From Altererythrobacter sp. CAU 1644 (GTDB taxonomy: Bacteria > Pseudomonadota > Alphaproteobacteria > Sphingomonadales > Sphingomonadaceae): a stretch of DNA of 64,000 bases. This document shows positions 21,124 through 29,275 of the stretch, piece after piece (the first letter of the stretch is position 1; every line of letters begins with the position of its first letter). The stretch spans positions 2,422,352-2,486,351 of the forward strand of contig NZ_CP121106.1 of NCBI RefSeq assembly GCF_029623755.1. The letters are read 5' to 3'. Made by a program: the position numbers and the translations under genes. The notes under the pieces are model-generated. The model searched no databases. It was not told where the DNA came from and saw nothing but the letters and a program-made list of their open reading frames with translations.

Positions 21124-22347
21124 TCACGCCCAGCCAGCCATTTCCTTCTCGAGGTTGGTAACGATCGCCTCGAAGAACTGCTCGGTGGTCATCCAGCTTT
21201 GTTCGGGGCCAATCAGCAGCGCAAGATCCTTGGTCATCTGGCCAGACTCGACAGTCTGGATGCAGACCTTTTCCAGCGTCTCGGCAAAGCGCACGACGTC
21301 GGGCGTTCCATCGAACTTTCCGCGGTACATGAGGCCGCGCGTCCAGGCAAAAATGCTGGCGATCGGATTGGTCGAAGTCGCCTTGCCTTGCTGGTGTTGG
21401 CGAAAGTGGCGGGTGACGGTGCCATGGGCAGCTTCAGCCTCGATGGTCTTGCCATCGGGCGACATCAGGACTGAGGTCATGAGCCCAAGCGAACCGAAGC
21501 CCTGGGCGACCGTATCCGACTGGACGTCGCCGTCGTAATTCTTGCAAGCCCAGACGAACTTGCCGTTCCACTTCAGTGCCGAGGCGACCATGTCGTCGAT
21601 CAGGCGGTGTTCGTAGACGATGTCCGCTTCCTTGAACTTCTCGGCGAAGCCTTCGGTGTCGAACACTTCCTGGAACAGGTCTTTGAAGCGGCCGTCATAG
21701 GCTTTCATGATCGTGTTCTTGGTCGACAGGTAAACAGGCCAGCCGAGGTTCAGTCCGTAATTGAAGCTGGCGCGCGCGAAGTCGCGGATCGAATCGTCGA
21801 GATTGTACATCGCCATGGCGACGCCCGCGCTCGGGAAATCGAAGACCTCGAGGTCGAGGTTCTCGCCGTCGTCGCCTTCATAGACGAGGCGCAGCTTGCC
21901 CGGTCCAGGGATCAAAGTATCGGTGGCGCGGTATTGGTCGCCGAAAGCGTGACGACCGACCACGATCGGATCGGTCCAGCCGGGTACCAGACGCGGCACG
22001 TTGTCGATCACGATCGGTTCGCGGAAGACCACGCCGCCGAGGATGTTGCGGATCGTGCCGTTGGGCGACTTCCACATCTTCTTGAGGTTGAATTCCTCGA
22101 CGCGAGCCTCGTCAGGAGTGATCGTCGCGCATTTCACGCCAACGCCATATTGCTTGATGGCATTGGCCGCGTCGACGGTGATCTTGTCATCGGTCTCGTC
22201 GCGCTTCTCGACCGACAGGTCGTAATATTTCAGGTCGACATCGAGATAAGGCAGGATCAACCGTTCGCGGATCCATTGCCAGATGATGCGGGTCATCTCG
22301 TCGCCATCGAGTTCGACGACCGGGTTCTTCACCTGAATTTTCTGCAT
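21124..22347 (-). CDS. icd: NADP-dependent isocitrate dehydrogenase
   Basis: 407 aa, of the homodimeric eukaryote-like type common in alphaproteobacteria ([20 protein letters not shown]), not the 416-aa E. coli type. Oxidatively decarboxylates isocitrate to 2-oxoglutarate in the TCA cycle. The isocitrate-binding [12 protein letters not shown] and the [10 protein letters not shown] segment are present. AAGG precedes the ATG by about 7 nt. It is monocistronic, with the tRNA-Val gene lying upstream on the same strand. Confidence 0.95.
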   Translation of the reverse strand: MQKIQVKNPVVELDGDEMTRIIWQWIRERLILPYLDVDLKYYDLSVEKRDETDDKITVDAANAIKQYGVGVKCATITPDEARVEEFNLKKMWKSPNGTIRNILGGVVFREPIVIDNVPRLVPGWTDPIVVGRHAFGDQYRATDTLIPGPGKLRLVYEGDDGENLDLEVFDFPSAGVAMAMYNLDDSIRDFARASFNYGLNLGWPVYLSTKNTIMKAYDGRFKDLFQEVFDTEGFAEKFKEADIVYEHRLIDDMVASALKWNGKFVWACKNYDGDVQSDTVAQGFGSLGLMTSVLMSPDGKTIEAEAAHGTVTRHFRQHQQGKATSTNPIASIFAWTRGLMYRGKFDGTPDVVRFAETLEKVCIQTVESGQMTKDLALLIGPEQSWMTTEQFFEAIVTNLEKEMAGWA

Positions 22348-22497
22348 AGCGGACCTTGCTGTTGGATCTGTCTTGGATGGGTTGCGCGCGCTTTAGCAGA
22401 GGCGGGGCAAGGTGCAAGTTAGCGGAAGGTTGTGCTGATCGACTGGGTCGGCCCGTCGCGTGCGCTCAAAGATCAGTTCATGATTGCGGGAGAAATG

Positions 22498-22526
22498 AAA
22501 AAGGCACCGCTTGCGCGATGCCTTTT
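22498..22526 (-). terminator. Terminator of the tRNA-Val transcript
   Basis: An 8-bp AAAAGGCA/TGCCTTTT stem (22499-22506 with 22519-22526) and a T-run on the minus strand, 16 nt after the tRNA CCA end. Confidence 0.75.
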
Positions 22527-22542
22527 GCGTTCTCGGTTCCAA

Positions 22543-22617
22543 TGGTGGGCGTAGGAAGGATTGAACTTCCGACCCCTACGATGTCAACATAGTGCTCTAC
22601 CACTGAGCTATACGCCC
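22543..22617 (-). tRNA. tRNA-Val (anticodon GAC)
   Basis: Minus-strand 75-nt cloverleaf: acceptor GGGCGTA paired with TACGCCC, D arm GCTC...GAGC, anticodon stem CTATG/CGTAG with loop TTGACAT (anticodon GAC, codon GUC), T arm GGAAG TTCAATC CTTCC, and an encoded 3' CCA. It lies between icd and cpdR and is the only RNA gene in this 355-bp interval (22348-22702). Confidence 0.96.
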
Positions 22618-22654
22618 GGACCATCGGACAGCCGCTGTTGGCGGCGGAGGCGCC

Positions 22655-22682
22655 CCATAACCAAGCCTGGCACGTGGTGCAA
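22655..22682 (-). promoter_or_regulatory. Possible promoter of tRNA-Val
   Basis: On the minus strand TTGCAC (22677-22682), 16 nt, TTATGG (22655-22660). This would start RNA about 35 nt before the tRNA. The -10 match is modest. Confidence 0.35.
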
Positions 22683-22702
22683 GCGATTCGGTGCGATTTA
22701 TT

Positions 22703-23092
22703 CTATAGGCTCGCTTCGGCGCGATCGGCAAAGATCCGCTCCACCTCCAGCACGAGATCGCGGAGGTGAAACGGCTTCGACAGGACCTTGGCCTGCGGCT
22801 GTTCGCGGCTGGCTCGCAGCGACACGGCGGCAAAGCCGGTGATGAACATGACCTTGGTCCGCGGGCTTACTTCCCCGCAACGCTGGGCAAGCTCGATCCC
22901 GTCCATTTCCGGCATCACGATATCCGATAGCAGGAGGTCGAAATGCTCGTTCTCGAGATAGGGTACCGCCTCGGTGCCACTCCCTACGCTGATGACCTCG
23001 TATCCGGCGCTCTCAAGAGCGCGGGCGAGATAGGTGCGCATGGCTTCATCGTCCTCCGCCAGGAGGATTCGGATGGAATCGGGGGCCTTCAT
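22703..23092 (-). CDS. cpdR: Single-domain response regulator CpdR
   Basis: 129 aa, a receiver domain with no output domain. Acidic pocket LAEDDEAM, phosphoacceptor Asp57 in LLLSDIVMPEMDG, and the CpdR-type run MFITGFAAVSLRA followed by KVLSKPFHLRDLVLEVERIF, nearly identical to Caulobacter CpdR. Unphosphorylated CpdR primes ClpXP for degradation of CtrA and other substrates; CckA (encoded at 9680-12130) feeds phosphate to it via ChpT. It is divergent from the next gene, with a short intergenic region. Confidence 0.92.
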   Translation of the reverse strand: MKAPDSIRILLAEDDEAMRTYLARALESAGYEVISVGSGTEAVPYLENEHFDLLLSDIVMPEMDGIELAQRCGEVSPRTKVMFITGFAAVSLRASREQPQAKVLSKPFHLRDLVLEVERIFADRAEASL

Positions 23093-23186
23093 ACGAGTTG
23101 CATAACGCCCAATGCCTTAAAAAAGCATTCTGATTTGGGGCTGCCCAGCTTTGACACAGAGGGACCAACCGGGCAGCAATGGCGTC

Positions 23187-24134
23187 ATGGCTTCAACGAA
23201 GGGCATGGGCGCCGATTCGCGGATCGAACACGGCGGTAATATCGCGGGCAGCGAACTACCCGCATTCACGCTCGAACTGCCTTCTCATCAGCGTCTGCCG
23301 GTGCTGATTTCCGCTCCGCACGGCGGCCGGGATTACCCTGAGTCGCTGCTTGCCGCGATGAGAAAGCCGGAATACGCGACGATCCGGCTCGAAGACCGCC
23401 ATGTCGACTCGCTAGCCGCGGGGATCGCGCGGCAGACCGGAGCAGGTCTGCTCATTGCCCACGCTCCGCGCGCCATGCTCGACCTGAACCGAGCGCAGGA
23501 TGATGTCGATTGGGACATGATCCGAGGTGGCACGCCGCTCATGCCGCGCCACTCGCACGCCAATCGCCGGGCGCGCAGCGGCCTCGGCCTCGTGCCGCGG
23601 CGACTGCCGGGTTACGGCGAGATTTGGAAAGCGCACATGACCCGGCAGGAACTCGATAAGCGGGTCGAGCAGATCCACCGTCCCTACCACGCTGCGCTGG
23701 GGCGGGTGTTGGAAGGAGTTCGCGATATCTGGGGTGCGGCCCTCCTGCTCGACCTCCATTCGATGCCTCCGCTCAAGCGGCGCAACGAGCACGGGGTGCC
23801 GGTGCAATTCGTGATCGGCGACCGGTTTGGCGCCTCTTGCCATGGGTCGATCGCCGAGCGTGCGGTGGCGTTTCTCCAGGCCGAGGGGCAGGGGGTATCG
23901 CACAATCGCCCCTATTCCGGAGGTTTCGTGCTCGATCGGCATGCGCTGCCGTCGCGCGGCCTCCACGCTGTTCAGCTCGAAGTCTGCCGGTCAGCCTATC
24001 TCGATGCGCAGCTTGCCGAGCCGGGCGACTCGTTTGAATCGCTGGTGGAGTTACTGGTTCGACTGGTGCGCCATCTTGGCGATGCAACAGCGCGTCTCGG
24101 CGAAGCGGGACTGATTGCCCAGGCGGCCGAGTAG
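23187..24134 (+). CDS. N-formylglutamate amidohydrolase family protein
   Basis: 315 aa from the ATG at 23187 (MASTKGMGADSR); a TTG at 23151 would add 12 residues. The family hydrolyses N-formyl-L-glutamate in histidine breakdown, and broader members act on other N-acyl amino acids. Visible metal-site motifs are SAPHGGRDYP, DRHVDSLA and LDLHSMPPLK. It is solitary: no hut genes are nearby, so a true histidine-degradation role is unproven. There is no strong ribosome site. Confidence 0.82.
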   Translation: MASTKGMGADSRIEHGGNIAGSELPAFTLELPSHQRLPVLISAPHGGRDYPESLLAAMRKPEYATIRLEDRHVDSLAAGIARQTGAGLLIAHAPRAMLDLNRAQDDVDWDMIRGGTPLMPRHSHANRRARSGLGLVPRRLPGYGEIWKAHMTRQELDKRVEQIHRPYHAALGRVLEGVRDIWGAALLLDLHSMPPLKRRNEHGVPVQFVIGDRFGASCHGSIAERAVAFLQAEGQGVSHNRPYSGGFVLDRHALPSRGLHAVQLEVCRSAYLDAQLAEPGDSFESLVELLVRLVRHLGDATARLGEAGLIAQAAE

Positions 24135-24149
24135 CGACGCCGTCATCAT

Positions 24150-24182
24150 AAAAAAACCACCTCGTGCAAGTGCACGAGGTGG
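24150..24182 (-). terminator. Strong intrinsic terminator of the sRNA candidate
   Basis: A perfect 11-bp stem (CCACCTCGTGC 24157-24167 with 24172-24182) and a short loop, followed on the minus strand by eight U residues. Confidence 0.92.
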
Positions 24183-24251
24183 CCAAGGTTCAGGGAGGAT
24201 TGCACCTTTCGGTGCAGCCCGGATGCGACATGAGGGAGGCGCGATCCGGAC
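24150..24251 (-). ncRNA. Candidate trans-acting small RNA with two CCUCCC anti-Shine-Dalgarno motifs
   Basis: No reading frame explains this interval, but the minus strand has all parts of an sRNA of about 100 nt. A promoter-like TTGAAT-N17-TATTTC lies directly before it. Stem 1 pairs 24244-24251 with 24217-24224 (core CCGGAU/AUCCGG) and presents the first CCUCCC (24234-24239) in its loop. Stem 2 is GCACC-GAAA-GGUGC with a GNRA tetraloop (24201-24216). A single-stranded linker carries the second CCUCCC (24193-24198). Stem 3 is a strong terminator. Exposed CCUCCC loops are the hallmark of alphaproteobacterial anti-SD sRNAs such as the CuckoO and alpha-r14 groups, which silence mRNAs by covering ribosome sites. 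Membership in a named family is not established. It sits between sapC and a convergent gene. Confidence 0.68.
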
Positions 24252-24257
24252 GTCCTA

Positions 24258-24286
24258 GAAATAGGAAAGGGCCAGGGTCCATTCAA
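24258..24286 (-). promoter_or_regulatory. Promoter of the sRNA candidate
   Basis: On the minus strand -35 TTGAAT (24281-24286), a 17-nt spacer and -10 TATTTC (24258-24263), giving a predicted start near 24251. It overlaps the sapC terminator hairpin. Confidence 0.5.
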
Positions 24287-24297
24287 GACCCCGGCCC
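24264..24297 (-). terminator. Terminator hairpin after sapC
   Basis: An 11-bp stem with one mismatch (24269-24279 with 24287-24297, GGGCC core) and a short TTTCC tail on the minus strand, 33 nt after the sapC stop. Confidence 0.55.
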
Positions 24298-24329
24298 TCT
24301 CAGCAATGCAACGTTTCGTCGTAAATCGA

Positions 24330-25115
24330 TCAGGTCGTCGGTTCTGCCATGACCGGCTCCGGAACCTTGCCCTGCGCCGATTGGCGGGCAAAAATAATCC
24401 GCATCAGGTTAAGCGAGAACAGGTGTGCATGGATGATCATCAACATGCCGTTCTTGCTCATCTCTTCAAGAACCTCGGTTGGGAGGTCGCGCAACTTCTG
24501 CTCGTCGACCATCTTGAACCCGCGATAGACGAAGGGACGGTCGGGATTGTCGTTACGGGTGATAGCGATCTCGCCGTCCATCAGCAGGTCGTGCTTGACC
24601 AACTGCTCAATGAGGTTGCGGGTCCGGTGACCCGATTCCTCGAAGCGGCGGCAGAACTCGAGGATACTGTTGGTGAACTCGCTGGCCTGACCTTCGCCAG
24701 TGAACAGGTCGTTCCCCTGGTCGAACTCGCCGACTACACCTGCGCTAGGATCGAAGCACAGCGAAAGGTCTTCGGATTCTTGGTTGAGGCGGGCGAGGAT
24801 GAAGGGATAGCGGCGGACGTAAGCCGGCAGGTAGACGTTGTCTTCCAACTTTCCGTCTTCCTTGATGAAGGTGTTGACGCCTTCATTGAGGCCAAACAGT
24901 GCGATCGGCAGCGGATTGTCGTTTGCCGTGAAGACGATCGGATAGTTCCGCTGGGCATCGACAAACTCGTCGACGGTCAGGGGGATCGCATGGGTCGATG
25001 CAAAAAACTCGATGTCGTCGAAAGCCTTGCTCTTCCAGCCGGCGTGGTCGCGGCTGTTGAGGGGCATCAGGTCCTTGTAGAAAAGGGGCAATTGGGGCTG
25101 CGGCGCGCTCGCCAT
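24330..25115 (-). CDS. SapC family protein
   Basis: 261 aa, no signal peptide. The family-typical opening LPLFYKDLMPLNSRDHAGW, then VDEFVDAQRNYPIVF, GLNEGVNTFI and AYVRRYPFILA mark it as SapC, a family named after a Campylobacter S-layer locus and widespread in sphingomonads, often beside TonB receptors and tryptophan-halogenase-like genes. None of those partners is next to it here. The biochemical function is unsettled. A GGAGAG ribosome site lies before the ATG. Confidence 0.87.
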   Translation of the reverse strand: MASAPQPQLPLFYKDLMPLNSRDHAGWKSKAFDDIEFFASTHAIPLTVDEFVDAQRNYPIVFTANDNPLPIALFGLNEGVNTFIKEDGKLEDNVYLPAYVRRYPFILARLNQESEDLSLCFDPSAGVVGEFDQGNDLFTGEGQASEFTNSILEFCRRFEESGHRTRNLIEQLVKHDLLMDGEIAITRNDNPDRPFVYRGFKMVDEQKLRDLPTEVLEEMSKNGMLMIIHAHLFSLNLMRIIFARQSAQGKVPEPVMAEPTT

Positions 25116-25151
25116 GAAGTCTCTCCGAAGATTCGTCAGGAATGGGCTTTA

Positions 25152-25181
25152 AAAACGGCCTGCCTGGTCACCCAGGAGGCC
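25152..25181 (-). terminator. Terminator of the FAD-linked dehydrogenase gene
   Basis: GGCCT-CCTGG stem with a single-base bulge (25157-25167 with 25172-25181) followed by TTTTTAAA on the minus strand, 14 nt after the gene. Confidence 0.75.
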
Positions 25182-25195
25182 GGACGCCGGGTGCT

Positions 25196-26644
25196 TTAAG
25201 ACTTTGTGCCATCGGGCGCAAGCGGCACCAGTTTTCCCGGGTTGAGGAGATCATGAGGGTCGAGGGCAGCCTTCACACGGCGCATGATCGACAAGGCGAC
25301 TGGATCGCCCAATCGGCCCAATTCGTCGCGCTTGAGCTGACCGATGCCATGTTCAGCGCTGATCGACCCGCCAAATTCCGTGACAAGGTCATGGACGAAG
25401 GCGCTGATTTTCTTGCCTTCTTCCAGCTCCCATTGACCCGGCGTGGCGCCCGTTGGAGCCAGAACATGGAAATGCACATTCCCATCGCCAAGATGACCGA
25501 AGGCGACACCGGTAACGCCGGGATAGGCTTCCTCGACCGCCGGAATGGCATAATCGACGAATCTGGGCATCCGATCCACGGGGACCGAAACGTCGTGCTG
25601 CATGGCGGGGCCGATCGCGCGTTCGGCTGGCGCGATTGAGTCGCGCAGCAGCCAGAACTGTTCCGCCTGGCTCTCGTTAGTTGCGATCACCGCGTCCCGT
25701 ATCAGACCGGCTTCCATCGCAGCAACGAGTTCGGCCTCGACCGCTTCGCGTAATTCGGTCGCGTCGGATTCGCCGGTCACGCACTCGATCAGCGCATTCC
25801 AGCTGTATTTCTGGGCGAGAGGTGCCCGGGCATCGGGCAAGTGTGCGAGAACGCTGTCGAGACAATGTTCCGGAACGACCTCAAAGCCCTCGAGCGCATC
25901 GGACATTCCCTTCTCAAAACGCAGCAGGAGTTGGCGCGCCGCCGAAATTGAGTCGAGCCCGACCCAAGCTACCACACGCTCGCCGATCGCACCGACCAGG
26001 CGCAGGTTCGCCGCGGTGACGATACCAATTGTGCCCTCCGATCCGATAAGCAGCTGCTTGAGGTCGAAACCGCGGTTGTCCTTCTTGAGCGCGGTCAATC
26101 CATTGTAGATTCCGCCGTCGGGCATGACGGCCTCGATCCCCAGCACCTGCGCGCGCATGGTCCCGTGACGCAGGACCTGTGTGCCGCCCGCATTGGTCGA
26201 AATCAGTCCGCCGATCGTAGCGGAGCCTTTTCCGCCCAGTGTCAGGGGAAAGCGCAGGTCATGCTGCTCGGCGGCCTCGTGCAGGTTCTGCAGGATTACG
26301 CCAGCCTCGCACACGACTTCCTTGGCGGAGGGATCAAGCGACCTGATCGCGTCCATTCGGCGGAGCGAGAGGAGTACGCTTGCGCCGCTTTGGTCCGGCG
26401 TTGCTCCGCCAGACATGCCGCTGTTCCCTCCCTGGGGTACGATCGGTACGGTGTAATGTGCGCAAAGTTTGGCAAATTCAGCCACTTCCGCCGTCGAAGC
26501 GGGCGAAGCTATACCAATGGCCGAGCCACTGAATCGTCCACGCCAATCGGTCAGCCACGGCTCCATCATTTCGGGATCCGTGGTAAAGCCACGCGCCCCC
26601 AAGAGGGCGCTTGCTGCGGCAATGAAGTTTGCGGCATCTGACAT
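25196..26644 (-). CDS. FAD-linked 2-hydroxyacid dehydrogenase (GlcD/D-2-hydroxyglutarate dehydrogenase-like)
   Basis: 482 aa. An N-terminal PCMH-type FAD-binding domain (VPIVPQGGNSGMSGGATP; TLGGKGSATIGGLISTNAGG; LLIGSEGTIGI) and a C-terminal FAD-oxidase_C domain with the metal/substrate motif FGHLGDGNVHFHV and a terminal SAEHGIGQLKR. Related enzymes oxidise D-lactate, glycolate or D-2-hydroxyglutarate and pass electrons to a carrier; the last is the best guess from overall length and motifs. It is monocistronic with its own terminator. Confidence 0.87.
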   Translation of the reverse strand: MSDAANFIAAASALLGARGFTTDPEMMEPWLTDWRGRFSGSAIGIASPASTAEVAEFAKLCAHYTVPIVPQGGNSGMSGGATPDQSGASVLLSLRRMDAIRSLDPSAKEVVCEAGVILQNLHEAAEQHDLRFPLTLGGKGSATIGGLISTNAGGTQVLRHGTMRAQVLGIEAVMPDGGIYNGLTALKKDNRGFDLKQLLIGSEGTIGIVTAANLRLVGAIGERVVAWVGLDSISAARQLLLRFEKGMSDALEGFEVVPEHCLDSVLAHLPDARAPLAQKYSWNALIECVTGESDATELREAVEAELVAAMEAGLIRDAVIATNESQAEQFWLLRDSIAPAERAIGPAMQHDVSVPVDRMPRFVDYAIPAVEEAYPGVTGVAFGHLGDGNVHFHVLAPTGATPGQWELEEGKKISAFVHDLVTEFGGSISAEHGIGQLKRDELGRLGDPVALSIMRRVKAALDPHDLLNPGKLVPLAPDGTKS

Positions 26645-26802
26645 CGAGCGGCGCTATGACACAGCGCGCACGGCCTCGCCAGCACTTGCGAAACACGATC
26701 AAGCAATTAAGCCAGCATTCAACCCTGCGTGCTATTGGGCATGAAGCCGCCCGAGGAATTGGGCAAATTCGGGGAAACGGGGACGGACAACCAGCGAGGC
26801 TC

Positions 26803-27378
26803 ATGCCCAATATCTTCGCCTTTCTTGCACCTGTTGCGCTCTTGCTGCCGCTCGCGGCGCCTGGCGAACCTGTGCCTGAGCGCGACGAGGCAGGGGAGGC
26901 CGCTCTCGATCCCCAGGAAAAGCTGGTAGCGGACGATTATTCCGCGGCCTCGTTCCCTCTGGGTTTCGATGCACCTTATTCGGTACCGGTTCAGAGCCAG
27001 GTGCGGATCGAGCAAAGGGTCATTGTGCGAATTTCGCCGCGGCAATCTGCCGCCCGGCAAAGCCTGATGGCGGAACTTCCAGCGAGTGCGCCGACGACGC
27101 GGTTCGAGGAGCGCAAGATGGAAAAATGTGTCCCTGTCGCCAACGTTGCAGGCGTTCAGACCGGTAGCGGCAACCGCCTGCTGCTCTATCTCCGCGACCG
27201 CCGCGTAGTCAGCGCCAACCTCGAAAAGTCGTGCCGCGCGCGCGATTTCTATTCGGGTTTTTATGTCGAGCAGAACAAGGACGGAATGCTCTGCGTCGAC
27301 CGGGACAAACTGCAATCCCGCTCCGGCGCCAATTGCGAATTGGCGCGCATGCGACAGCTGGTCGCGGTTTCCGAGTAA
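26803..27378 (+). CDS. Secreted hypothetical protein
   Basis: 191 aa from the ATG at 26803; an open frame upstream overlaps the divergent dehydrogenase gene. The N-terminus MPNIFAFLAPVALLLPLAAP is a signal peptide or anchor. The mature part has several cysteines (EKCVPVANV, KSCRARDFY, MLCVDRD, ANCELARM), pointing to periplasmic disulfides. I do not recognise the family. It precedes the DEAD-box helicase gene by 128 bp on the same strand. Confidence 0.68.
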   Translation: MPNIFAFLAPVALLLPLAAPGEPVPERDEAGEAALDPQEKLVADDYSAASFPLGFDAPYSVPVQSQVRIEQRVIVRISPRQSAARQSLMAELPASAPTTRFEERKMEKCVPVANVAGVQTGSGNRLLLYLRDRRVVSANLEKSCRARDFYSGFYVEQNKDGMLCVDRDKLQSRSGANCELARMRQLVAVSE

Positions 27379-27506
27379 CCGATCGGTCCCGAATTCTTGA
27401 CTTTCGCGCCCTTTTCAGCGAAGGGCGCGGCAACCTGGCAAGGCTCTTCCATGCCAGCCTGTAAGACTGGGCCATATGGCCCTGCCATCCGGACATCTTG
27501 ATACTT

Positions 27507-28865
27507 ATGAGTTTTGCCGATCTCGGCCTTTCCGATGACTTGCTGAAAGCGGTCGAAGCCGCAGGCTACACCCAGCCGACCGCCATTCAGGCGGAAGCGA
27601 TTCCACCCGTCCTGATGATGAAGGACATCATCGGCATCGCGCAGACCGGTACGGGCAAGACGGCGAGCTTCGTCCTGCCCATGATCGATATCATGGCTGC
27701 TGGGCGGCGACGCGCGCTGATGCCGCGATCGCTCATCCTCGAACCGACCCGCGAACTGGCCGCGCAAGTCGCGGAGAACTTCGAGAAGTACGGCGTCAAT
27801 CACGACCTCAAGATGGCATTGCTCATTGGCGGAGTGCAGATGGGCGACCAGCTCAAGGCGCTCGACGAGGGGGTCGACGTCCTGATCGCCACACCGGGCC
27901 GCCTTATGGACTTGTTCGAGCGCGGCAAGATCCTGCTCAACGGTTGCGAACTCCTCGTGATCGACGAAGCGGACCGCATGCTCGACATGGGGTTCATCCC
28001 CGATATCGAGTTCATTTGCTCGAAGCTGCCGGAAACGCGCCAGACCATGCTGTTCAGCGCGACCATGCCGCCGCCGATCGAGAAACTCGCCAAGAAATTC
28101 CTGAACAATCCCAAGCGCATCGAAGTCAGCCGGGCTGCTTCGACCAACGCCGATATCACCGCGTTCAAGATCAATGTGAAATCGCGCGCCAAGCGCGAAA
28201 CGCTACGCTGGTTGCTGCAGCATGATCACGTAGAGACCGCGATCATTTTTGCCAACCGCAAGACGACCGTACGCGAGCTCAACAAGAGCCTCCAGCGCCA
28301 CGGTTTCTCGAGCGGCGAAATTCATGGCGACATGGACCAGACCAGCCGCATTCGCGAGTTGGAGCGGTTCAAGGCGGGCGAGATCAATATTCTCGTCGCT
28401 TCGGATGTCGCCGCCCGCGGTCTGGACATCAAGGGCGTAAGCCACGTCTTCAATTTCGATACGCCGTGGCACCCCGATGATTACGTACACCGTATTGGCC
28501 GCACCGGCCGCGCTGGGGCCAAGGGTCGTGCGTTCACCTTCGTTGCCGAAGAGGACGCAGAGGCCATCGCCAATGTCGAGAAGCTGACCAAGTCGCAGAT
28601 CCCGGTCTTCGGGAAGGCGGATGTGCGGGTCGACCTCGTCGAAAAGCCGACGCGTGAAGAACGGCCTGCGCGGGAGGAAACCCGCGACGAAAATCAGGAA
28701 GATCGCGTGCGCAAGGAGCGCCCCAAAAAGCCACGCCGCGAGAAGGAAGTCCGCGAGGAACCCAAGCAGCCGCGACGCGCGAATCGGGATGAAGAAGACG
28801 CACCAGTGCCCGCAGGCGAATGGAACGGTCCGCGTCCCGGATTCCTGGATGTCGGCGTCGGATAA
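27507..28865 (+). CDS. DEAD-box ATP-dependent RNA helicase (RhlE-like)
   Basis: 452 aa from the ATG at 27507 (MSFADLGLSDD). Q motif (FADLGL...GYTQPTAIQ), Walker A AQTGTGKT at 45-52, DEAD at 153-156, the SAT motif FSATMP, HRIGRTGRAG (motif VI), and a highly charged Arg/Glu/Lys tail from about residue 375 that probably binds RNA. Such helicases remodel rRNA or mRNA during ribosome assembly and cold growth. Which E. coli paralogue it matches is only inferred. Confidence 0.93.
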   Translation: MSFADLGLSDDLLKAVEAAGYTQPTAIQAEAIPPVLMMKDIIGIAQTGTGKTASFVLPMIDIMAAGRRRALMPRSLILEPTRELAAQVAENFEKYGVNHDLKMALLIGGVQMGDQLKALDEGVDVLIATPGRLMDLFERGKILLNGCELLVIDEADRMLDMGFIPDIEFICSKLPETRQTMLFSATMPPPIEKLAKKFLNNPKRIEVSRAASTNADITAFKINVKSRAKRETLRWLLQHDHVETAIIFANRKTTVRELNKSLQRHGFSSGEIHGDMDQTSRIRELERFKAGEINILVASDVAARGLDIKGVSHVFNFDTPWHPDDYVHRIGRTGRAGAKGRAFTFVAEEDAEAIANVEKLTKSQIPVFGKADVRVDLVEKPTREERPAREETRDENQEDRVRKERPKKPRREKEVREEPKQPRRANRDEEDAPVPAGEWNGPRPGFLDVGVG

Positions 28866-28876
28866 TCGGCGCGTAG

Positions 28877-28907
28877 TGTCGGATAGCGCCCGACAGCGGT
28901 AGCTGTC
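28877..28907. terminator. Hairpins between convergent genes
   Basis: Two short inverted repeats: TGTCGG/CCGACA (28877-28882 with 28890-28895) and a perfect GACAGC-GGTA-GCTGTC (28892-28907). They overlap, so only one forms at a time. Neither has a long T-run. Confidence 0.35.
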
Positions 28908-29147
28908 CTATCTGATCCGCGGCCCCGAACCGGTCCACTTCGCGACTATCTCGATCGTGCTGTCATCGCTGCTGCCTGCTTGTCGCGGGTAATGGTGGAC
29001 GGCCAATACCGTGGCGTAGTTCTCGGCGCCCTCTCGTTGGACCATCACCCGGTCAGCCGGAGAGGGGAGCGCGAGAAATTCGTACTCACCCCAGTCTTCG
29101 GACTGGTTGGCGGTACCGCGTACCACGATGAGCTTGCCGCTGATCAT
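28908..29147 (-). CDS. Small conserved hypothetical protein
   Basis: 79 aa, cytosolic-looking, beta-rich start MISGKLIVVRGTANQSEDWG, no recognised domain. GAGGTG lies directly before the ATG. A plausible promoter (TTGGCT-N16-TATGGT on the minus strand) occurs in the 128-bp gap behind the enoyl-CoA hydratase end. It converges on the helicase gene. Confidence 0.6.
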   Translation of the reverse strand: MISGKLIVVRGTANQSEDWGEYEFLALPSPADRVMVQREGAENYATVLAVHHYPRQAGSSDDSTIEIVAKWTGSGPRIR

Positions 29148-29275
29148 CCATCACCTCGTGTCTGTATCCTTGCTACCATAGTCCGCATCCTGGTCCAGCC
29201 AAGAACATGCCACAGTCCGCCCCTTAGCCGAAGCCCGCTGGGCTGAAGGTCGGCGTTTGAGCCTGGCCGTACCGG

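Noticed and set aside
23105..23135. Possible CtrA box in the cpdR divergent region (TTAA half-site with an AATGC/GCATT inverted pair)
   Set aside because: The second TTAA half-site is absent at the required 7-nt distance, so the CtrA consensus is not met.
23151..23156. TTGACA read as a -35 box or as the TTG start of the formylglutamate amidohydrolase gene
   Set aside because: No fitting -10 lies 16-18 nt downstream, and the ATG at 23187 starts a family-like protein. It is left as an alternative start only.
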